Shown: positions 7,091-18,711, numbered from the stretch's first letter. The stretch is 63,076 bases of DNA from an uncultured Oscillibacter sp. (GCA_910584075.1 CAJTZI010000010.1:1-63076); one strand, 5' to 3'. A program made the numbers and translations. Notes: generated from the letters alone by a model not told the origin.

Positions 7091-7954
7091 ATGTGGATTG
7101 CGGACAAGTGGGAGGACTATGAGCTGCTGGACTGCGGCGGCGGTGAGCGGCTGGAGCGCTGGGACAGCCAGGTGCTGGTGCGTCCGGATCCCCAGGCCAT
7201 CTGGGAGAGCCAGCGGAGGAATCCCGCCTGGAAGCGGGCGGACGGGCGGTATCTCCGCTCCCGTACCGGCGGCGGCCATTGGGAGAAGAGCGACCTGCCG
7301 CAGACCTGGAAGATTCACTATAAAGAGCTGACCTTTCAGGTCAAGCCCATGAACTTCAAGCACACAGGACTTTTTCCGGAGCAGGCGGTGAACTGGGACT
7401 TTGTGACGGAGAAGATCAAGAGCGCCGGACGGCCCGTCCGGGTGCTGAACCTCTTTGCCTACACCGGCGGAGCCACTGTGGCCTGTGCTAAGGCCGGAGC
7501 CAGCGTGTGCCATGTGGACGCCGCCAAGGGCATGGTGGCCTGGGCAAAGGAGAACGCGAGGCTCTCCGGGCTGGAGGAGGCCCCCGTCCGCTGGATTGTG
7601 GACGACTGCGCCAAGTTCGTGGAGCGGGAGATCCGCCGGGGAAAGCGGTATGACGCCATCATTATGGACCCGCCCAGCTATGGTCGGGGACCCGGTGGTG
7701 AGGTTTGGAAGCTGGAGGAGAACCTGTACCCCTTTGTGAAGCTGTGCGCCGGGGTGCTGTCGGACAGGCCCCTCTTTGTGCTCATCAACTCCTATACCAC
7801 TGGGCTGGCCCCGTCGGTGCTGGGATACCTGCTGAATTTGCTGGTGGGGTCGAAGTACGGCGGAAAGTGCACATGGGATGAACTGGGCCTGCCCGTCACA
7901 GAGACGGGACTGGCTCTGCCATGCGGGGCAGCGGGAAGATGGTTTTCGGAGTGA
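7091..7954 (+). CDS. Class I SAM-dependent methyltransferase (RlmI/RlmK-like, PF10672 type)
   Basis: A 287-aa protein resembling the catalytic part of 23S rRNA methyltransferases. Motif I is NLFAYTGGATVACAKAGA near residue 120, the acidic SAM contact is HVDAAKG, and DPPSYGRG is the catalytic motif IV near residue 197. The KHTGLFPEQAVNW segment before motif I is typical of this group. No PUA domain is present, so it is the short form. The ribosome binding site is GAGAGGA. Substrate assignment to rRNA is family knowledge; the exact position modified cannot be read from sequence. Confidence 0.82.
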   Translation: MWIADKWEDYELLDCGGGERLERWDSQVLVRPDPQAIWESQRRNPAWKRADGRYLRSRTGGGHWEKSDLPQTWKIHYKELTFQVKPMNFKHTGLFPEQAVNWDFVTEKIKSAGRPVRVLNLFAYTGGATVACAKAGASVCHVDAAKGMVAWAKENARLSGLEEAPVRWIVDDCAKFVEREIRRGKRYDAIIMDPPSYGRGPGGEVWKLEENLYPFVKLCAGVLSDRPLFVLINSYTTGLAPSVLGYLLNLLVGSKYGGKCTWDELGLPVTETGLALPCGAAGRWFSE

Positions 7955-7973
7955 CGGCACAGAGGAGTGCCAC

Positions 7974-8582
7974 ATGATGCGGTATGTTTGGTTCACATGG
8001 CGGTATCTGATGCAGATGCTGCCCGGCGCTTTGGCGGCGCTGGTGCTGTGTGTCTGCCTGTATCCGGGGCGGCGGAGAAGATTGCGGGCCGAGGGCCGCG
8101 TCAGTTCCTGGCGGCGGGAGTGTCTGCTGGCGCTGTTTTGGATGTTCGGCGGCGGTATGGCGGCGCTGACGCTGACGCCGTGGGGGTTTAACCTGTTTTC
8201 CGTGCTGCGCTGGGGCTGGGCGGGGCCGTTTTTTCAGCTGGGGGACATGAATCTGATCCCCTTTCAGACGTTTGTCCTCAGCGGGATTCTGCTGTACACA
8301 CTGCTGGGCAACATTGTCATGTTCCTGCCCTTTGGCCTTTTCCCGCCCCTTTTGTGGCGGGGATACACCTGGAAGCGAGCCCTTGCTGTGGGAGTGTGCG
8401 TCACGGGCTTTATTGAGTCCTGGCAGCTGCTTGTGGGCAGGGCCTTCGATATAGACGATTTGATGCTGAACACCTTTGGGACCCTCTGCGGCTTTTGGCT
8501 GTGGCTGGCGCTGCGGCGGCTGGCCCCGGGGCTTGCGGAGAAATTCCATGTGGAGTTGAATGAGGAGACGGTCCATGAATGA
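7974..8582 (+). CDS. VanZ-like family membrane protein
   Basis: A 202-aa integral membrane protein with about five transmembrane segments and the VanZ-family pattern LTPWGFNLF, MNLIPFQTF, LLGNIVMFLPFGLFPPLL and GFIESWQLLVGRAFDIDDLM. VanZ-like proteins are linked to teicoplanin resistance or envelope functions, but most are of unknown role. The start at 7974 has AGGAG upstream. Its end overlaps the start of ecfA1 by 8 nt, so it is translationally linked to the ECF module. Confidence 0.82.
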   Translation: MMRYVWFTWRYLMQMLPGALAALVLCVCLYPGRRRRLRAEGRVSSWRRECLLALFWMFGGGMAALTLTPWGFNLFSVLRWGWAGPFFQLGDMNLIPFQTFVLSGILLYTLLGNIVMFLPFGLFPPLLWRGYTWKRALAVGVCVTGFIESWQLLVGRAFDIDDLMLNTFGTLCGFWLWLALRRLAPGLAEKFHVELNEETVHE

Positions 8583-9429
8583 GATGATTGAAACTGAGAG
8601 CCTGCGCTTTGCCTACCCGGCGGACGAGGGCGGAGAACCGGTGTTCGCCCTGCGGGGCGTGGACCTGACCATTGAAAAGGGCAGCTTTGTGGTGGTCCTG
8701 GGCCACAACGGCTCCGGAAAGTCCACCCTGGCCAAGACCTTCAACGCCGTGTTGCTGCCGGCGGGGGGTAAGGTCTACGTGGAGGGTATGGACACCCTGG
8801 ACGACAGCCTCCTGCTGGCCGTCCGCCAGCGGGTGGGCATGGTGTTCCAGAACCCGGACAACCAGATTGTGGCCAATGTGGTGGAGGAGGATGTGGCCTT
8901 TGCCCCGGAGAACCTGGGGGTTCCCTCGGAGGAGATCCGGCAGAGGGTGGATGACGCCCTGCGGACCGTGGGAATGTATGAATTTGTGCGCCACGCTCCC
9001 CACCTCCTCTCCGGCGGGCAGAAGCAGCGGATCGCCATCGCCGGAGTGCTGGCCATGGAGCCGGAGTGCATCGTGCTGGACGAGGCCACGGCCATGCTGG
9101 ACCCTGTGGGACGGAAGGAGGTGCTGTCCACCGTCCACCGGCTGAACCGGGAGAAGGGCATCACCGTGGTGCTGATCACCCACCATATGAACGAGGCGGA
9201 GGAGGCGGACAGGGTCATCGTCATGGACGATGGAAAGGTGGCCATGGACGGCACGCCGGCGGAGGTGTTCACCCAGGTCAGCGACCTGCGGCACATGGGC
9301 CTGACGGTACCGGATACTGTGGACCTGCTGGACCGCCTGCGGCGCTGCGGGATAGATGTACCCCTGGACGCGCTGACAGTGGAGGCGTGTGCGGACGCCA
9401 TTGCGGCAGCGTTTGGAAATTCAAACTAG
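8575..9429 (+). CDS. ecfA1: Energy-coupling factor transporter ATPase EcfA1
   Basis: A 284-aa ABC ATPase of the CbiO/EcfA type. It has Walker A GHNGSGKST (about residues 43-51), Q-loop VFQNPDNQIV, signature LSGGQKQRIAIAG, Walker B CIVLDEATAMLD and switch His in LITHHMNEAEEADR. The NPDNQ Q-loop and the C-terminal extension after position 230 mark the ECF A1 subunit. With EcfA2 and EcfT it powers interchangeable vitamin- or metal-binding S proteins. No S component is adjacent, so this is probably the shared group II module. Confidence 0.93.
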   Translation: MNEMIETESLRFAYPADEGGEPVFALRGVDLTIEKGSFVVVLGHNGSGKSTLAKTFNAVLLPAGGKVYVEGMDTLDDSLLLAVRQRVGMVFQNPDNQIVANVVEEDVAFAPENLGVPSEEIRQRVDDALRTVGMYEFVRHAPHLLSGGQKQRIAIAGVLAMEPECIVLDEATAMLDPVGRKEVLSTVHRLNREKGITVVLITHHMNEAEEADRVIVMDDGKVAMDGTPAEVFTQVSDLRHMGLTVPDTVDLLDRLRRCGIDVPLDALTVEACADAIAAAFGNSN

Positions 9430-9441
9430 GAGGGTCTGGAC

Positions 9442-9816
9442 ATGAAACGACGGATGTGGGCCGTCCTGCTGCTGACGCTGGTTCTGTGCGGCTGCTCGGG
9501 AGAGGCGGAGGTGGTCAGTATATTCACCGAGACGCCGGAGGAGCTTGTCACGGAACGGATCGAGCAGGGCGAGGAAGTTACCACGCAAACCTACTATGAA
9601 CTGAGCGACGGCACATGGAAGACGGATGACTGCGCCTATCAGTACAGGCTGGTGGTGACGGGGCGGCTGCATAATGCCGTGAAGGACACCACTTACACGA
9701 TTCTCAGCAACATCGAGGAGATCACCTTCGACCAGGCGTGGAAGGCCAGCGGACTGAGCAGCAATACAGAGGACTATTTTTCGGCGGAAGAAGCGGTTTT
9801 CGTAGCCATTCAGTAG
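9442..9816 (+). CDS. Small lipoprotein of unknown function inside the ECF operon
   Basis: A 124-aa protein with a signal peptide and lipobox (VLCGCSGE), so it should be anchored outside the membrane. The mature part, about 100 residues, is acidic with no motif I recognise. AGGAGGG precedes the ATG at 9442. It sits 12 nt after ecfA1 and about 65 nt before ecfA2, which usually follow one another directly. It may be an insertion into the module or an accessory outer-face protein; its function is unknown. Confidence 0.75.
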   Translation: MKRRMWAVLLLTLVLCGCSGEAEVVSIFTETPEELVTERIEQGEEVTTQTYYELSDGTWKTDDCAYQYRLVVTGRLHNAVKDTTYTILSNIEEITFDQAWKASGLSSNTEDYFSAEEAVFVAIQ

Positions 9817-9882
9817 GATGGACGGAGACTTTTGGAATACGGACGCGCGGGGGAGTTCCCGCGTGCAGAGGGAGAGACGGCC

Positions 9883-10758
9883 TTGGAGACCATACAGCCC
9901 ATTTTACAAGTGAAGAACCTGACCCATACCTATGGTATCGGTACGCCCTTTCAGCGCAGCGCGGTAGAGGACCTGAGTTTTGACGTGCGGCCCGGAGAAT
10001 TTCTGGGTATCATCGGCCACACCGGCTCCGGAAAGTCCACGCTGATCCAACACCTCAACGGTCTTCTGCGGCCCACCTCCGGCCAGGTGCTGCTGAATGG
10101 CAGGGATATCTGGGCGGAGCCCAAAAAGATCCGGGATGTGCGGTTCCGGGTGGGACTGGTGTTCCAGTACCCGGAGTACCAGCTCTTTGAGGAGACGGTG
10201 TACAAGGACATCTCCTTCGGCCCCACCAACCAGGGGAAGACCGGGGCGGAGCTGGACCACGCTGTCCGGGAGGCGGCGCGGCTGGCGGGCATCCGGGACG
10301 ATCAGCTGATGAAGTCCCCCTTTGAGCTCTCCGGCGGGCAGAAGCGCCGGGCGGCCCTGGCGGGGGTGCTGGCCATGGAGCCGGAGGTGCTGGTGCTGGA
10401 CGAGCCCACGGCGGGCCTGGATCCTGCGGGCCGGGAGAATCTGATGGCCAACATCCGGGACTTCCATCGGAACCGCCGCACCACCGTGATCCTGGTGAGC
10501 CACAGCATGGAAGAGATTGCCCGGAACGTGGACCGGATTCTGGTCTTGAAGTCCGCCCATATCCTCATGGACGGCACACCGGCGGAGGTGTTCGCCCAGG
10601 CGGACGCGCTGCTGGAGGCGGGGCTGGACGTGCCCCAGGTGACGCGGGCCGCCATGGCGTTAAAGGCCCGGGGACTGGATGTGGACCCGGCAGTGTACAC
10701 CGTGGAGGACCTGGAGCAGCAGCTGCTGGCGCTGCGGAAGGGAGGGGCCCCATGCTGA
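9883..10758 (+). CDS. ecfA2: Energy-coupling factor transporter ATPase EcfA2
   Basis: Second ABC ATPase of the ECF module, about 291 aa from TTG 9883. It has Walker A GHTGSGKST, Q-loop VFQYPEYQLFEETV, signature LSGGQKRRAALAGVLAMEPE, Walker B VLVLDEPTAGLD, and switch His in LVSHSMEEIARN. YPEYQ is characteristic of EcfA2. The frame opens at TTG 9832, but homology begins at LQVKNLTHTY and GGAGAG is well placed for 9883. Its end overlaps ecfT by 7 nt. Confidence 0.92.
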   Translation: METIQPILQVKNLTHTYGIGTPFQRSAVEDLSFDVRPGEFLGIIGHTGSGKSTLIQHLNGLLRPTSGQVLLNGRDIWAEPKKIRDVRFRVGLVFQYPEYQLFEETVYKDISFGPTNQGKTGAELDHAVREAARLAGIRDDQLMKSPFELSGGQKRRAALAGVLAMEPEVLVLDEPTAGLDPAGRENLMANIRDFHRNRRTTVILVSHSMEEIARNVDRILVLKSAHILMDGTPAEVFAQADALLEAGLDVPQVTRAAMALKARGLDVDPAVYTVEDLEQQLLALRKGGAPC

Positions 10759-11558
10759 AAGACATCACCCTGGGCCAATACTTCCCAGGCGACACCCCGG
10801 CCCACCGGCTGGACCCCCGGACGAAGATTCTGCTTGTGCTGTTGTATATCATCGCCCTGTTCTGCGCCAAGGGCGCGGCGGGTTACGGCGTGCTGGCCCT
10901 GACGCTGGCGGTGTGCGTCCGCATCTCCAGAGTGGGCATCAGGGCGTTGGTGCGGGGTCTCAAGCCGGTGCTGTTCATCATCGTCTTCACCGGGCTTTTG
11001 AATCTCTTCTTTACGCCGGGAGACAGGAACCTGGTGGAGTGGGGGCCGGTCCGCATCTCAGACGCCGGCATCCACAATGCCGTCTTCATGGTGCTGCGGA
11101 TCATGCTGCTGATCATGGGCACCTTCCTCATGACCTATACCACCAGCCCCATCAGCCTCACCGATGGGCTGGAGCGGCTGCTGAACGGATTGAAGCGGCT
11201 CCATGTGCCGGTTCACGAGCTGGCCATGATGATGTCCATCGCCCTGCGGTTTATCCCTACGCTGATTGAGGAGACGGACAAGATCATGTCTGCCCAGAAG
11301 GCCCGGGGGGCAGATTTTGAGAGCGGGAACCTGATTCAGAAGGCCAAGGCTCTGATTCCCATCCTGGTGCCTCTTTTCATCAGCGCATTCCGCCGGGCCG
11401 ACGAGTTGGCCACGGCCATGGAGTGCCGGTGCTACCACGGCGGCGAGGGGCGTACGAAGCTCCACGTGCTGAAATACGAGGGGCGGGATTATATTGCGCT
11501 GGTGATGGGAGCCGTGATTCTGGCGGGTGTCATCGCGCTGGGGCGGTTTGGGATTTGA
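10752..11558 (+). CDS. ecfT: Energy-coupling factor transporter transmembrane protein EcfT
   Basis: A 268-aa membrane protein with about five to six helices. It starts MLKDITLGQYFPGDTPAHRLDPRTK, as usual for EcfT, and has the coupling-helix ARG motif in AQKARGADF and a second basic motif near MECRCYHGG. It links the two ATPases to S components. It overlaps ecfA2 and is followed 24 nt later by an envelope-protein gene. Confidence 0.93.
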   Translation: MLKDITLGQYFPGDTPAHRLDPRTKILLVLLYIIALFCAKGAAGYGVLALTLAVCVRISRVGIRALVRGLKPVLFIIVFTGLLNLFFTPGDRNLVEWGPVRISDAGIHNAVFMVLRIMLLIMGTFLMTYTTSPISLTDGLERLLNGLKRLHVPVHELAMMMSIALRFIPTLIEETDKIMSAQKARGADFESGNLIQKAKALIPILVPLFISAFRRADELATAMECRCYHGGEGRTKLHVLKYEGRDYIALVMGAVILAGVIALGRFGI

Positions 11559-11582
11559 TTCAATCAGGAATTGGAGGCGGAG

Positions 11583-12482
11583 ATGGAGAAGAACAGGGTC
11601 CAGGTGGGGACGGCGGCCTTGTGCGCTGTGCTGCTGGCGGCGGTGCTGTGGCAGGGATGGCGGATATCGGAGCTGGAGCGGACCCTCTCCGGCGTTCAGG
11701 AGGCCGTCATCTCCAATGCGGATTCCACCAGCGAGCAGCTGTATGACCTGTACAGCCGGTTTGAGGCCCAGCGGTCCCTGGTCAGCGCCTTCGAGCGCGC
11801 GGGCGTCCGGGTAAACGCAGAGGAGCGGACGCTGAGTATCGCGGTGTCCGCCGCTCTGGCGTTGGATGAGGAGGCGGTGGAGATCCGGGCCTATCCCCCT
11901 GGGCTGGAGTACCGCTCCTACCGCTGGAGCGGTACGGCGGTCCGGGACCAGGAGGGACGGTACACCGGGACGGTGGACGTGCCGCTGGACTCGGACAAAG
12001 CGCTGGAGTTCGCGGCCTTTTTTCATGAGGACGGCCGGGAGCGCAAGGTGCTCCTGGACCGGGTGGACCGTATGGCGGAGCTGCTACCGGTGCAGCTGAA
12101 TTTTGCGGAGGGCAGTATCCACTATGACGAGGACCTGCATCTCTTTTACTGGATCGAATGGGCGTTTGCGTTTGAAGACGGCTCCGGTGATGCGGTGGAG
12201 GCGGAGGACCTGACCCTCCGGGTCTACCGCAACGGAGCGCTGGCGGCGGAGAATGCGGCCCGGAAAAATGAGAATGAGGAGGGACACTACTGGGACGGGG
12301 AGGAGACGCTGCGTGTCTCCTGTGTCCCGGGGGACCGGATCGAGTTCCGGCTGGCCTACGGAGACGGCTCCGGCCTGCGTTATGAGACGCCCATCCGCTG
12401 GTGGGAGATCGGTGTTGGCCCATACCATGCGGAGGAACATATGCCGGAGGATGCCTGGCCGGTATTGACCTGGCCGGAATAA
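11583..12482 (+). CDS. Membrane-anchored extracytoplasmic protein of unknown function
   Basis: About 299 aa. One N-terminal transmembrane helix (VGTAALCAVLLAAVLWQGW) is followed by a short coiled coil (SELERTLSGVQEAVISNADS), then two regions that look like beta-sandwich modules rich in Glu, Arg and Tyr. I do not recognise a family. The ATG at 11583 is preferred over TTG 11571 because GGAGG stands 7 nt upstream. It lies between ecfT and truA on the same strand, 9 nt before truA. Confidence 0.65.
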   Translation: MEKNRVQVGTAALCAVLLAAVLWQGWRISELERTLSGVQEAVISNADSTSEQLYDLYSRFEAQRSLVSAFERAGVRVNAEERTLSIAVSAALALDEEAVEIRAYPPGLEYRSYRWSGTAVRDQEGRYTGTVDVPLDSDKALEFAAFFHEDGRERKVLLDRVDRMAELLPVQLNFAEGSIHYDEDLHLFYWIEWAFAFEDGSGDAVEAEDLTLRVYRNGALAAENAARKNENEEGHYWDGEETLRVSCVPGDRIEFRLAYGDGSGLRYETPIRWWEIGVGPYHAEEHMPEDAWPVLTWPE

Positions 12483-12491
12483 GGAGAGCCT

Positions 12492-13247
12492 ATGCGCAAC
12501 ATCGCCTTAAAACTCATGTACAACGGCACCGCCTACCACGGCTGGCAGGTGCAGAAAAACGCCGCCTCTGTCTGTGAGACGCTGCAAAAGGCCCTGGAGA
12601 AGATCACCGGAGAGGCGGTGCACCTTACGGGCTGCGGCAGAACCGACGCCGGCGTCCATGCGGAGCGGTACATCGCCAACTTCCGCACGGGGAGCCGCAT
12701 CCCCGTGGACCGGCTGCCCTTTGCTGTCAATACCCACACGCCGGAGGACATTGCCGTGGAGTCGGCATGGGAGGTGGCGGAGGACTTCAACGCCATTGGC
12801 TCGTGTTTAAAAAAGGAGTATACCTATCGGATTTACAACTCCCGGGTTAAAAATCCATTTTATGTCAACCGGGCCTACTTCTATCCCAAGCGGCTGGACG
12901 AGGAATTCCTGAACCGGGCGGCCCATATGTTTGTGGGCACCCACGACTTTCGGGCGGTGCGCTCCGTGGGCACGGAGACCAGGTCCACCATCCGCACCAT
13001 CTACTACTGCGATGTGCGGCGCAGGGGGGACCTTTTGGAATTGAAGGTCTGCGCCAACGGTTTTCTGTATAACATGGTACGGGCCATCACCGGCACCGTG
13101 CTCTACGCGGCGGAGGGGAAATTTACCCCGGAGGACATTCCCGCCATACTGGACAGCGGCGACCGGACCCTGGCGGGGCCCACGGTGCCGCCGGGGGGAC
13201 TGTACCTCACAAGACTTTGGTATGAGGATGAACGGCTCAATGGCTAA
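12492..13247 (+). CDS. truA: tRNA pseudouridine(38-40) synthase TruA
   Basis: A 251-aa TruA. It has the catalytic-Asp motif GCGRTDAGVHA near residue 54, the N-terminal LMYNGTAYHGWQVQ, and the later motifs KEYTYRIYNSR, FVGTHDFRA and FLYNMVRAITGT. It converts U38-U40 of the tRNA anticodon arm. The length is standard. It overlaps the next gene by about 8 nt. Confidence 0.95.
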   Translation: MRNIALKLMYNGTAYHGWQVQKNAASVCETLQKALEKITGEAVHLTGCGRTDAGVHAERYIANFRTGSRIPVDRLPFAVNTHTPEDIAVESAWEVAEDFNAIGSCLKKEYTYRIYNSRVKNPFYVNRAYFYPKRLDEEFLNRAAHMFVGTHDFRAVRSVGTETRSTIRTIYYCDVRRRGDLLELKVCANGFLYNMVRAITGTVLYAAEGKFTPEDIPAILDSGDRTLAGPTVPPGGLYLTRLWYEDERLNG

Positions 13248-14433
13248 CAGGACAAAGGACATCTGGAATGACGATGACGGCGCGGGAAAGGCGGAGCGGC
13301 ACTCCGGCCCCCTGCGGCGGTTTCTCGTGTTTTTCCTGGCCCTGGCGGCGGTGCTGGGCGTGGTGCTGGCGGCGGCCTACCGGGACGGCACCGGCTTTGA
13401 CGTGCTGAGGCGGTATCTGAACTACGGCGGCTCCGCCAGCTCCGGCGAGGAGCGGTACCGCTACGACTCCTCGCCCAACAGCCGCTTCGCGGTGCTGGGG
13501 GACCAGCTGGTGGTGCTGTCGGAAAACTCCCTGCGGCTTTTGAACCGGGACGGTGGGGAGACCTGGTCTGCCCCGGTGAAGATGTCTGTCCCGGCTCTGG
13601 CCCAGGGCGGCGGCCGGGTGGCGGCCTACGACATCGGCGGCAGGTCGCTGTATGTTCTGGACCAGAAAGGCGAGGTGTTCCGCCTGGAGACGGAGGAGGA
13701 CGAACCGCTCATCTCCGCCGCGCTGAACGCCAAGGGGATCCTGACAGTGACGGCGGAGCGGCGGAACGCCAAGGGTGCCGTCTTCGCCTATAACGCGGAC
13801 ATGACGCAGGTGATGTTTGACATGACCTCAGGCGAGCGGTTTGTCACCGAGGCCCGGGTCAGCAACGACGGGAATACCCTGGCAGCGGTGCGGCTGGGGC
13901 AGGAAAACGGCGTATTCGTCAGTAATGTGGTGCTTTACGACCTGCGGGAGGCGGGAGAGAAGGAGGCCTTTGCGAATTACAGCATCCCCAATGGGCTGGT
14001 GTTCGCCGTCGGCGAGCAGGACGGCAGGTTTGTGGCCGTGACGGACACCTGCGTGGCCTGTGCCTCCTATTCCGGCAGGCTGGAGGCCAGCTATGACTAT
14101 GGCGGGAGCTATCTGCGCAGCTACAGCCTGGGGGAGGAGTTCACAGCGCTGCTGCTGAACCGCTATCAGGCCGGAAACGTGGGACGGCTGGTCACGGTGG
14201 ACGCGGAGGGCGCGGAGCTGGGCAGCCTGGAGCTCCACGAGGAGGTCCGGAGCCTCTCCGCAGCGGGACGGTATCTGGCGGTACTGTACACGGACCGGCT
14301 GGTGGTGTATAATGAAAACCTGCAGGTATACGCCTCACTGCGGGGGATCAGCGGAATCTCCTCGGCGCTGATGCGGCCGGACGGATCGGCGCTGCTGATC
14401 TCGTCGGAGTCTGCCAGCCAGTTCCTCCCATAG
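13240..14433 (+). CDS. DUF5711-like membrane-anchored beta-propeller protein
   Basis: About 397 aa. A charged cytoplasmic N-terminus and one transmembrane helix (FLVFFLALAAVLGVVLAAAY) precede an extracytoplasmic region built of repeated propeller-like blades (for example FAVLGDQLVVLSENSLRLLN and YDIGGRSLYVLDQKGEVFRL). This layout fits the DUF5711 family of Clostridia, whose role is unknown. Starts at 13222 or 13228 are also possible. It lies between truA and a CvpA-like gene, a common Oscillospiraceae neighbourhood. Confidence 0.72.
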   Translation: MANRTKDIWNDDDGAGKAERHSGPLRRFLVFFLALAAVLGVVLAAAYRDGTGFDVLRRYLNYGGSASSGEERYRYDSSPNSRFAVLGDQLVVLSENSLRLLNRDGGETWSAPVKMSVPALAQGGGRVAAYDIGGRSLYVLDQKGEVFRLETEEDEPLISAALNAKGILTVTAERRNAKGAVFAYNADMTQVMFDMTSGERFVTEARVSNDGNTLAAVRLGQENGVFVSNVVLYDLREAGEKEAFANYSIPNGLVFAVGEQDGRFVAVTDTCVACASYSGRLEASYDYGGSYLRSYSLGEEFTALLLNRYQAGNVGRLVTVDAEGAELGSLELHEEVRSLSAAGRYLAVLYTDRLVVYNENLQVYASLRGISGISSALMRPDGSALLISSESASQFLP

Positions 14434-14490
14434 AAGCGAAAAATTTGTGGTGAGTTCACAAAACGTTTACAGCGTGAAAGGTAGGAAAAT

Positions 14491-15126
14491 GTGACGGTAC
14501 CTGTTATAATAGACATCATTGCGGCGGCCCTTCTGATCGGATTTACGCTCTATGGGGCGAGAAGGGGACTGTTTCGGGCCCTGGCGGGACTGTTGATCGT
14601 GGTGCTGGCCCTGACAGGCGCCCGCTTTGCGGCGGCAGCCCTGGCGCCGGCCGCGGCCGAAATGGCGGCGCCGGTCATCCAGCAGCATATTGAAGAGCGG
14701 CTGGAAGAGGTCCTGCCGGATCCTGCGGGCGGGATGCCGGAGGAGGTGCTCCCGGAGGAGCTGCTGGGCCTTCTGGGAATCACGGGCGGGCGGCTGGAGG
14801 AGCTGGCGGAGCAGGCCCGGGCGGGCGTCCGGGAGACCGGGGTGTCCATCCTGTCCGCCGTGGCCCGGAGCGTGACGGAATCCTTTTTTTACGGTGTCAT
14901 CTGCGTGCTGGTCTTTTTGCTGCTGACAGTTCTGCTGAATCTGGCCGCGCGGGTCATGGACCTGGCATTGAAGCTGCCGGTGCTCCACGGGGCCAACGCC
15001 CTGGGCGGTGCGGCGGCGGGGCTGGCCGAGGGTGTGCTGGCCGTGTTTTTGCTGATTCTGCTGGTACAGAGACTGGGCATCTCCCCGGAGGGGAGCTACA
15101 TTTTACAATTTGCGTCCCGGGTCTGA
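14491..15126 (+). CDS. CvpA-like membrane protein
   Basis: A 211-aa protein with an N-terminal pair of helices (VIIDIIAAALLIGFTLYGARRGLFRALAGLL), a predicted soluble segment rich in Glu and Pro (residues 65-125), and two more helices. The GARRGLFRAL loop is typical of the CvpA/colicin V production family, which is tied to envelope or biofilm functions. It starts at GTG 14491. It is 57 nt after the DUF5711-like gene and is probably cotranscribed. Confidence 0.68.
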   Translation: MTVPVIIDIIAAALLIGFTLYGARRGLFRALAGLLIVVLALTGARFAAAALAPAAAEMAAPVIQQHIEERLEEVLPDPAGGMPEEVLPEELLGLLGITGGRLEELAEQARAGVRETGVSILSAVARSVTESFFYGVICVLVFLLLTVLLNLAARVMDLALKLPVLHGANALGGAAAGLAEGVLAVFLLILLVQRLGISPEGSYILQFASRV

Positions 15127-15183
15127 AGACGGGATGTCTTGCAACCTCAGCGGCGCAGCCGCTGGATTTTCTGGAGGTATACG

Positions 15184-17493
<2,310 letters not shown>

Positions 17494-17520
17494 TTTTGAT
17501 TTTGAAAGGGAAGCGCATAT

Positions 17521-17730
17521 ATGCTGTTTCGGAAGGATATGGACCCCCGGTGCGCCTACTGCCAGCGGGGGCAGCAGATCAACGAGCGGGAGGTGGCCTG
17601 TGTGAGGAGAGGTATTGTGCCGGTGGAGAACAGCTGCCGGGCATTCCGCTATGACCCCATGAAGCGGGTGCCGCCCCGTCCGGCGGTGTTGGAGACCGAG
17701 CGGCTGAAACCGGAGGACTTTGCCATTTGA
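17521..17730 (+). CDS. Small conserved Cys-containing protein
   Basis: A 69-aa protein with CAYC near residue 11 and two further cysteines (VACVRRG and NSCRAF), a pattern that could bind zinc or an Fe-S cluster. The rest is basic and Pro-rich. It follows clpE by 27 nt and has a GAAAGGGAAG upstream region. I do not know a function. Confidence 0.6.
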   Translation: MLFRKDMDPRCAYCQRGQQINEREVACVRRGIVPVENSCRAFRYDPMKRVPPRPAVLETERLKPEDFAI

Positions 17731-17804
17731 CAGTGTCTGGGCCTGTTTGCATGGGCCCCGGGCTTGGGCTGATTTGAACAGGCTATGAGAGAGGAGAGGG
17801 GAAG

Positions 17805-18620
17805 ATGGAGCTGAGAAAAGTCTGGGCGGTGTATTACAGCGCCACGGGGACCACGGCCAAGGTGGTCCGCACCGCGGCGGAAGCCCTGGCGGAGCGTCTG
17901 GGCCTGCCCATGGAGGAGCGGAGCTTTACCCGGCCCGGGGAGCGGGCGGAGGTGCTGGCCTTTACGGCGGCGGACATTGTGGTGGTGGGTTCGGCCACCT
18001 ACGCGGGAAAGCTGCCCAACAAGATTCTGCCGGACTTTCAGGAGAAGCTCCGGGGAAACGGGGCGCTGGCGGTGCCGGTGGTGCTCTTTGGTAACCGAAG
18101 CTATGACAATTCCCTGGCGGAGCTGCGGGCGGTGCTGGAATCGGACGGCTTTTGTCCCGTGGCTGCGGGAGCCTTCGTGGGCCGCCACGCCTTTACAGAC
18201 GAGCTGGCCTTCGGCCGTCCCGGCTGGAGCGATTTGGAGGAGATCAAGACTTTTGCCGGAAAAATCACGGAGAAGGTATCGGCGGGAGAGATTACGCCGG
18301 TCCAGGTGCCCGGGGACCCGGCGTCGCCGTACTATGTCCCCAAGGGGCTGGATGGGGAGCCGGTGAAGTTCCTCAAGGCCAAGCCCAGGACGAATCTTTC
18401 CAAGTGCAGCAACTGCGGGGCCTGTGTCCGGGCCTGCCCCATGGGGGCCATCGACCCTAAAAACGTGGCGGAGGTGCCGGGGACGTGTATCAAGTGCCAG
18501 AGCTGCGTGCGCAAGTGTACCCGGGGAGCCAAGTTCTTTGATGATCCGGCGTTTTTGTCCCACGTGGCCATGCTGGAGCGGGATTTCCAGGTCCCCCAGG
18601 AGAACCAGATGTTTTTGTAG
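17805..18620 (+). CDS. EFR1-type flavodoxin-ferredoxin fusion protein
   Basis: A 271-aa cytoplasmic redox protein. The N-terminal flavodoxin-like domain has the FMN phosphate loop YYSATGTTAKVV at residues 10-21 and VVGSATYAGKLPN as the second FMN loop. The C-terminal domain holds two 4Fe-4S motifs, CSNCGACVRACPMGAID and CIKCQSCVRKCTRGAK. Such proteins pass electrons between flavin and ferredoxin carriers. It stands alone and ends at a terminator shared with the convergent cobalamin operon. Confidence 0.88.
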   Translation: MELRKVWAVYYSATGTTAKVVRTAAEALAERLGLPMEERSFTRPGERAEVLAFTAADIVVVGSATYAGKLPNKILPDFQEKLRGNGALAVPVVLFGNRSYDNSLAELRAVLESDGFCPVAAGAFVGRHAFTDELAFGRPGWSDLEEIKTFAGKITEKVSAGEITPVQVPGDPASPYYVPKGLDGEPVKFLKAKPRTNLSKCSNCGACVRACPMGAIDPKNVAEVPGTCIKCQSCVRKCTRGAKFFDDPAFLSHVAMLERDFQVPQENQMFL

Positions 18621-18711
18621 TTGGCCCGCCTTTTCAAAGGGCGGTGATAGCGCTGACGGAGGCAAAACCCCTGTGACATTGGGCACGGCGCGGGCTGTGC
18701 TGTTTACAAGA

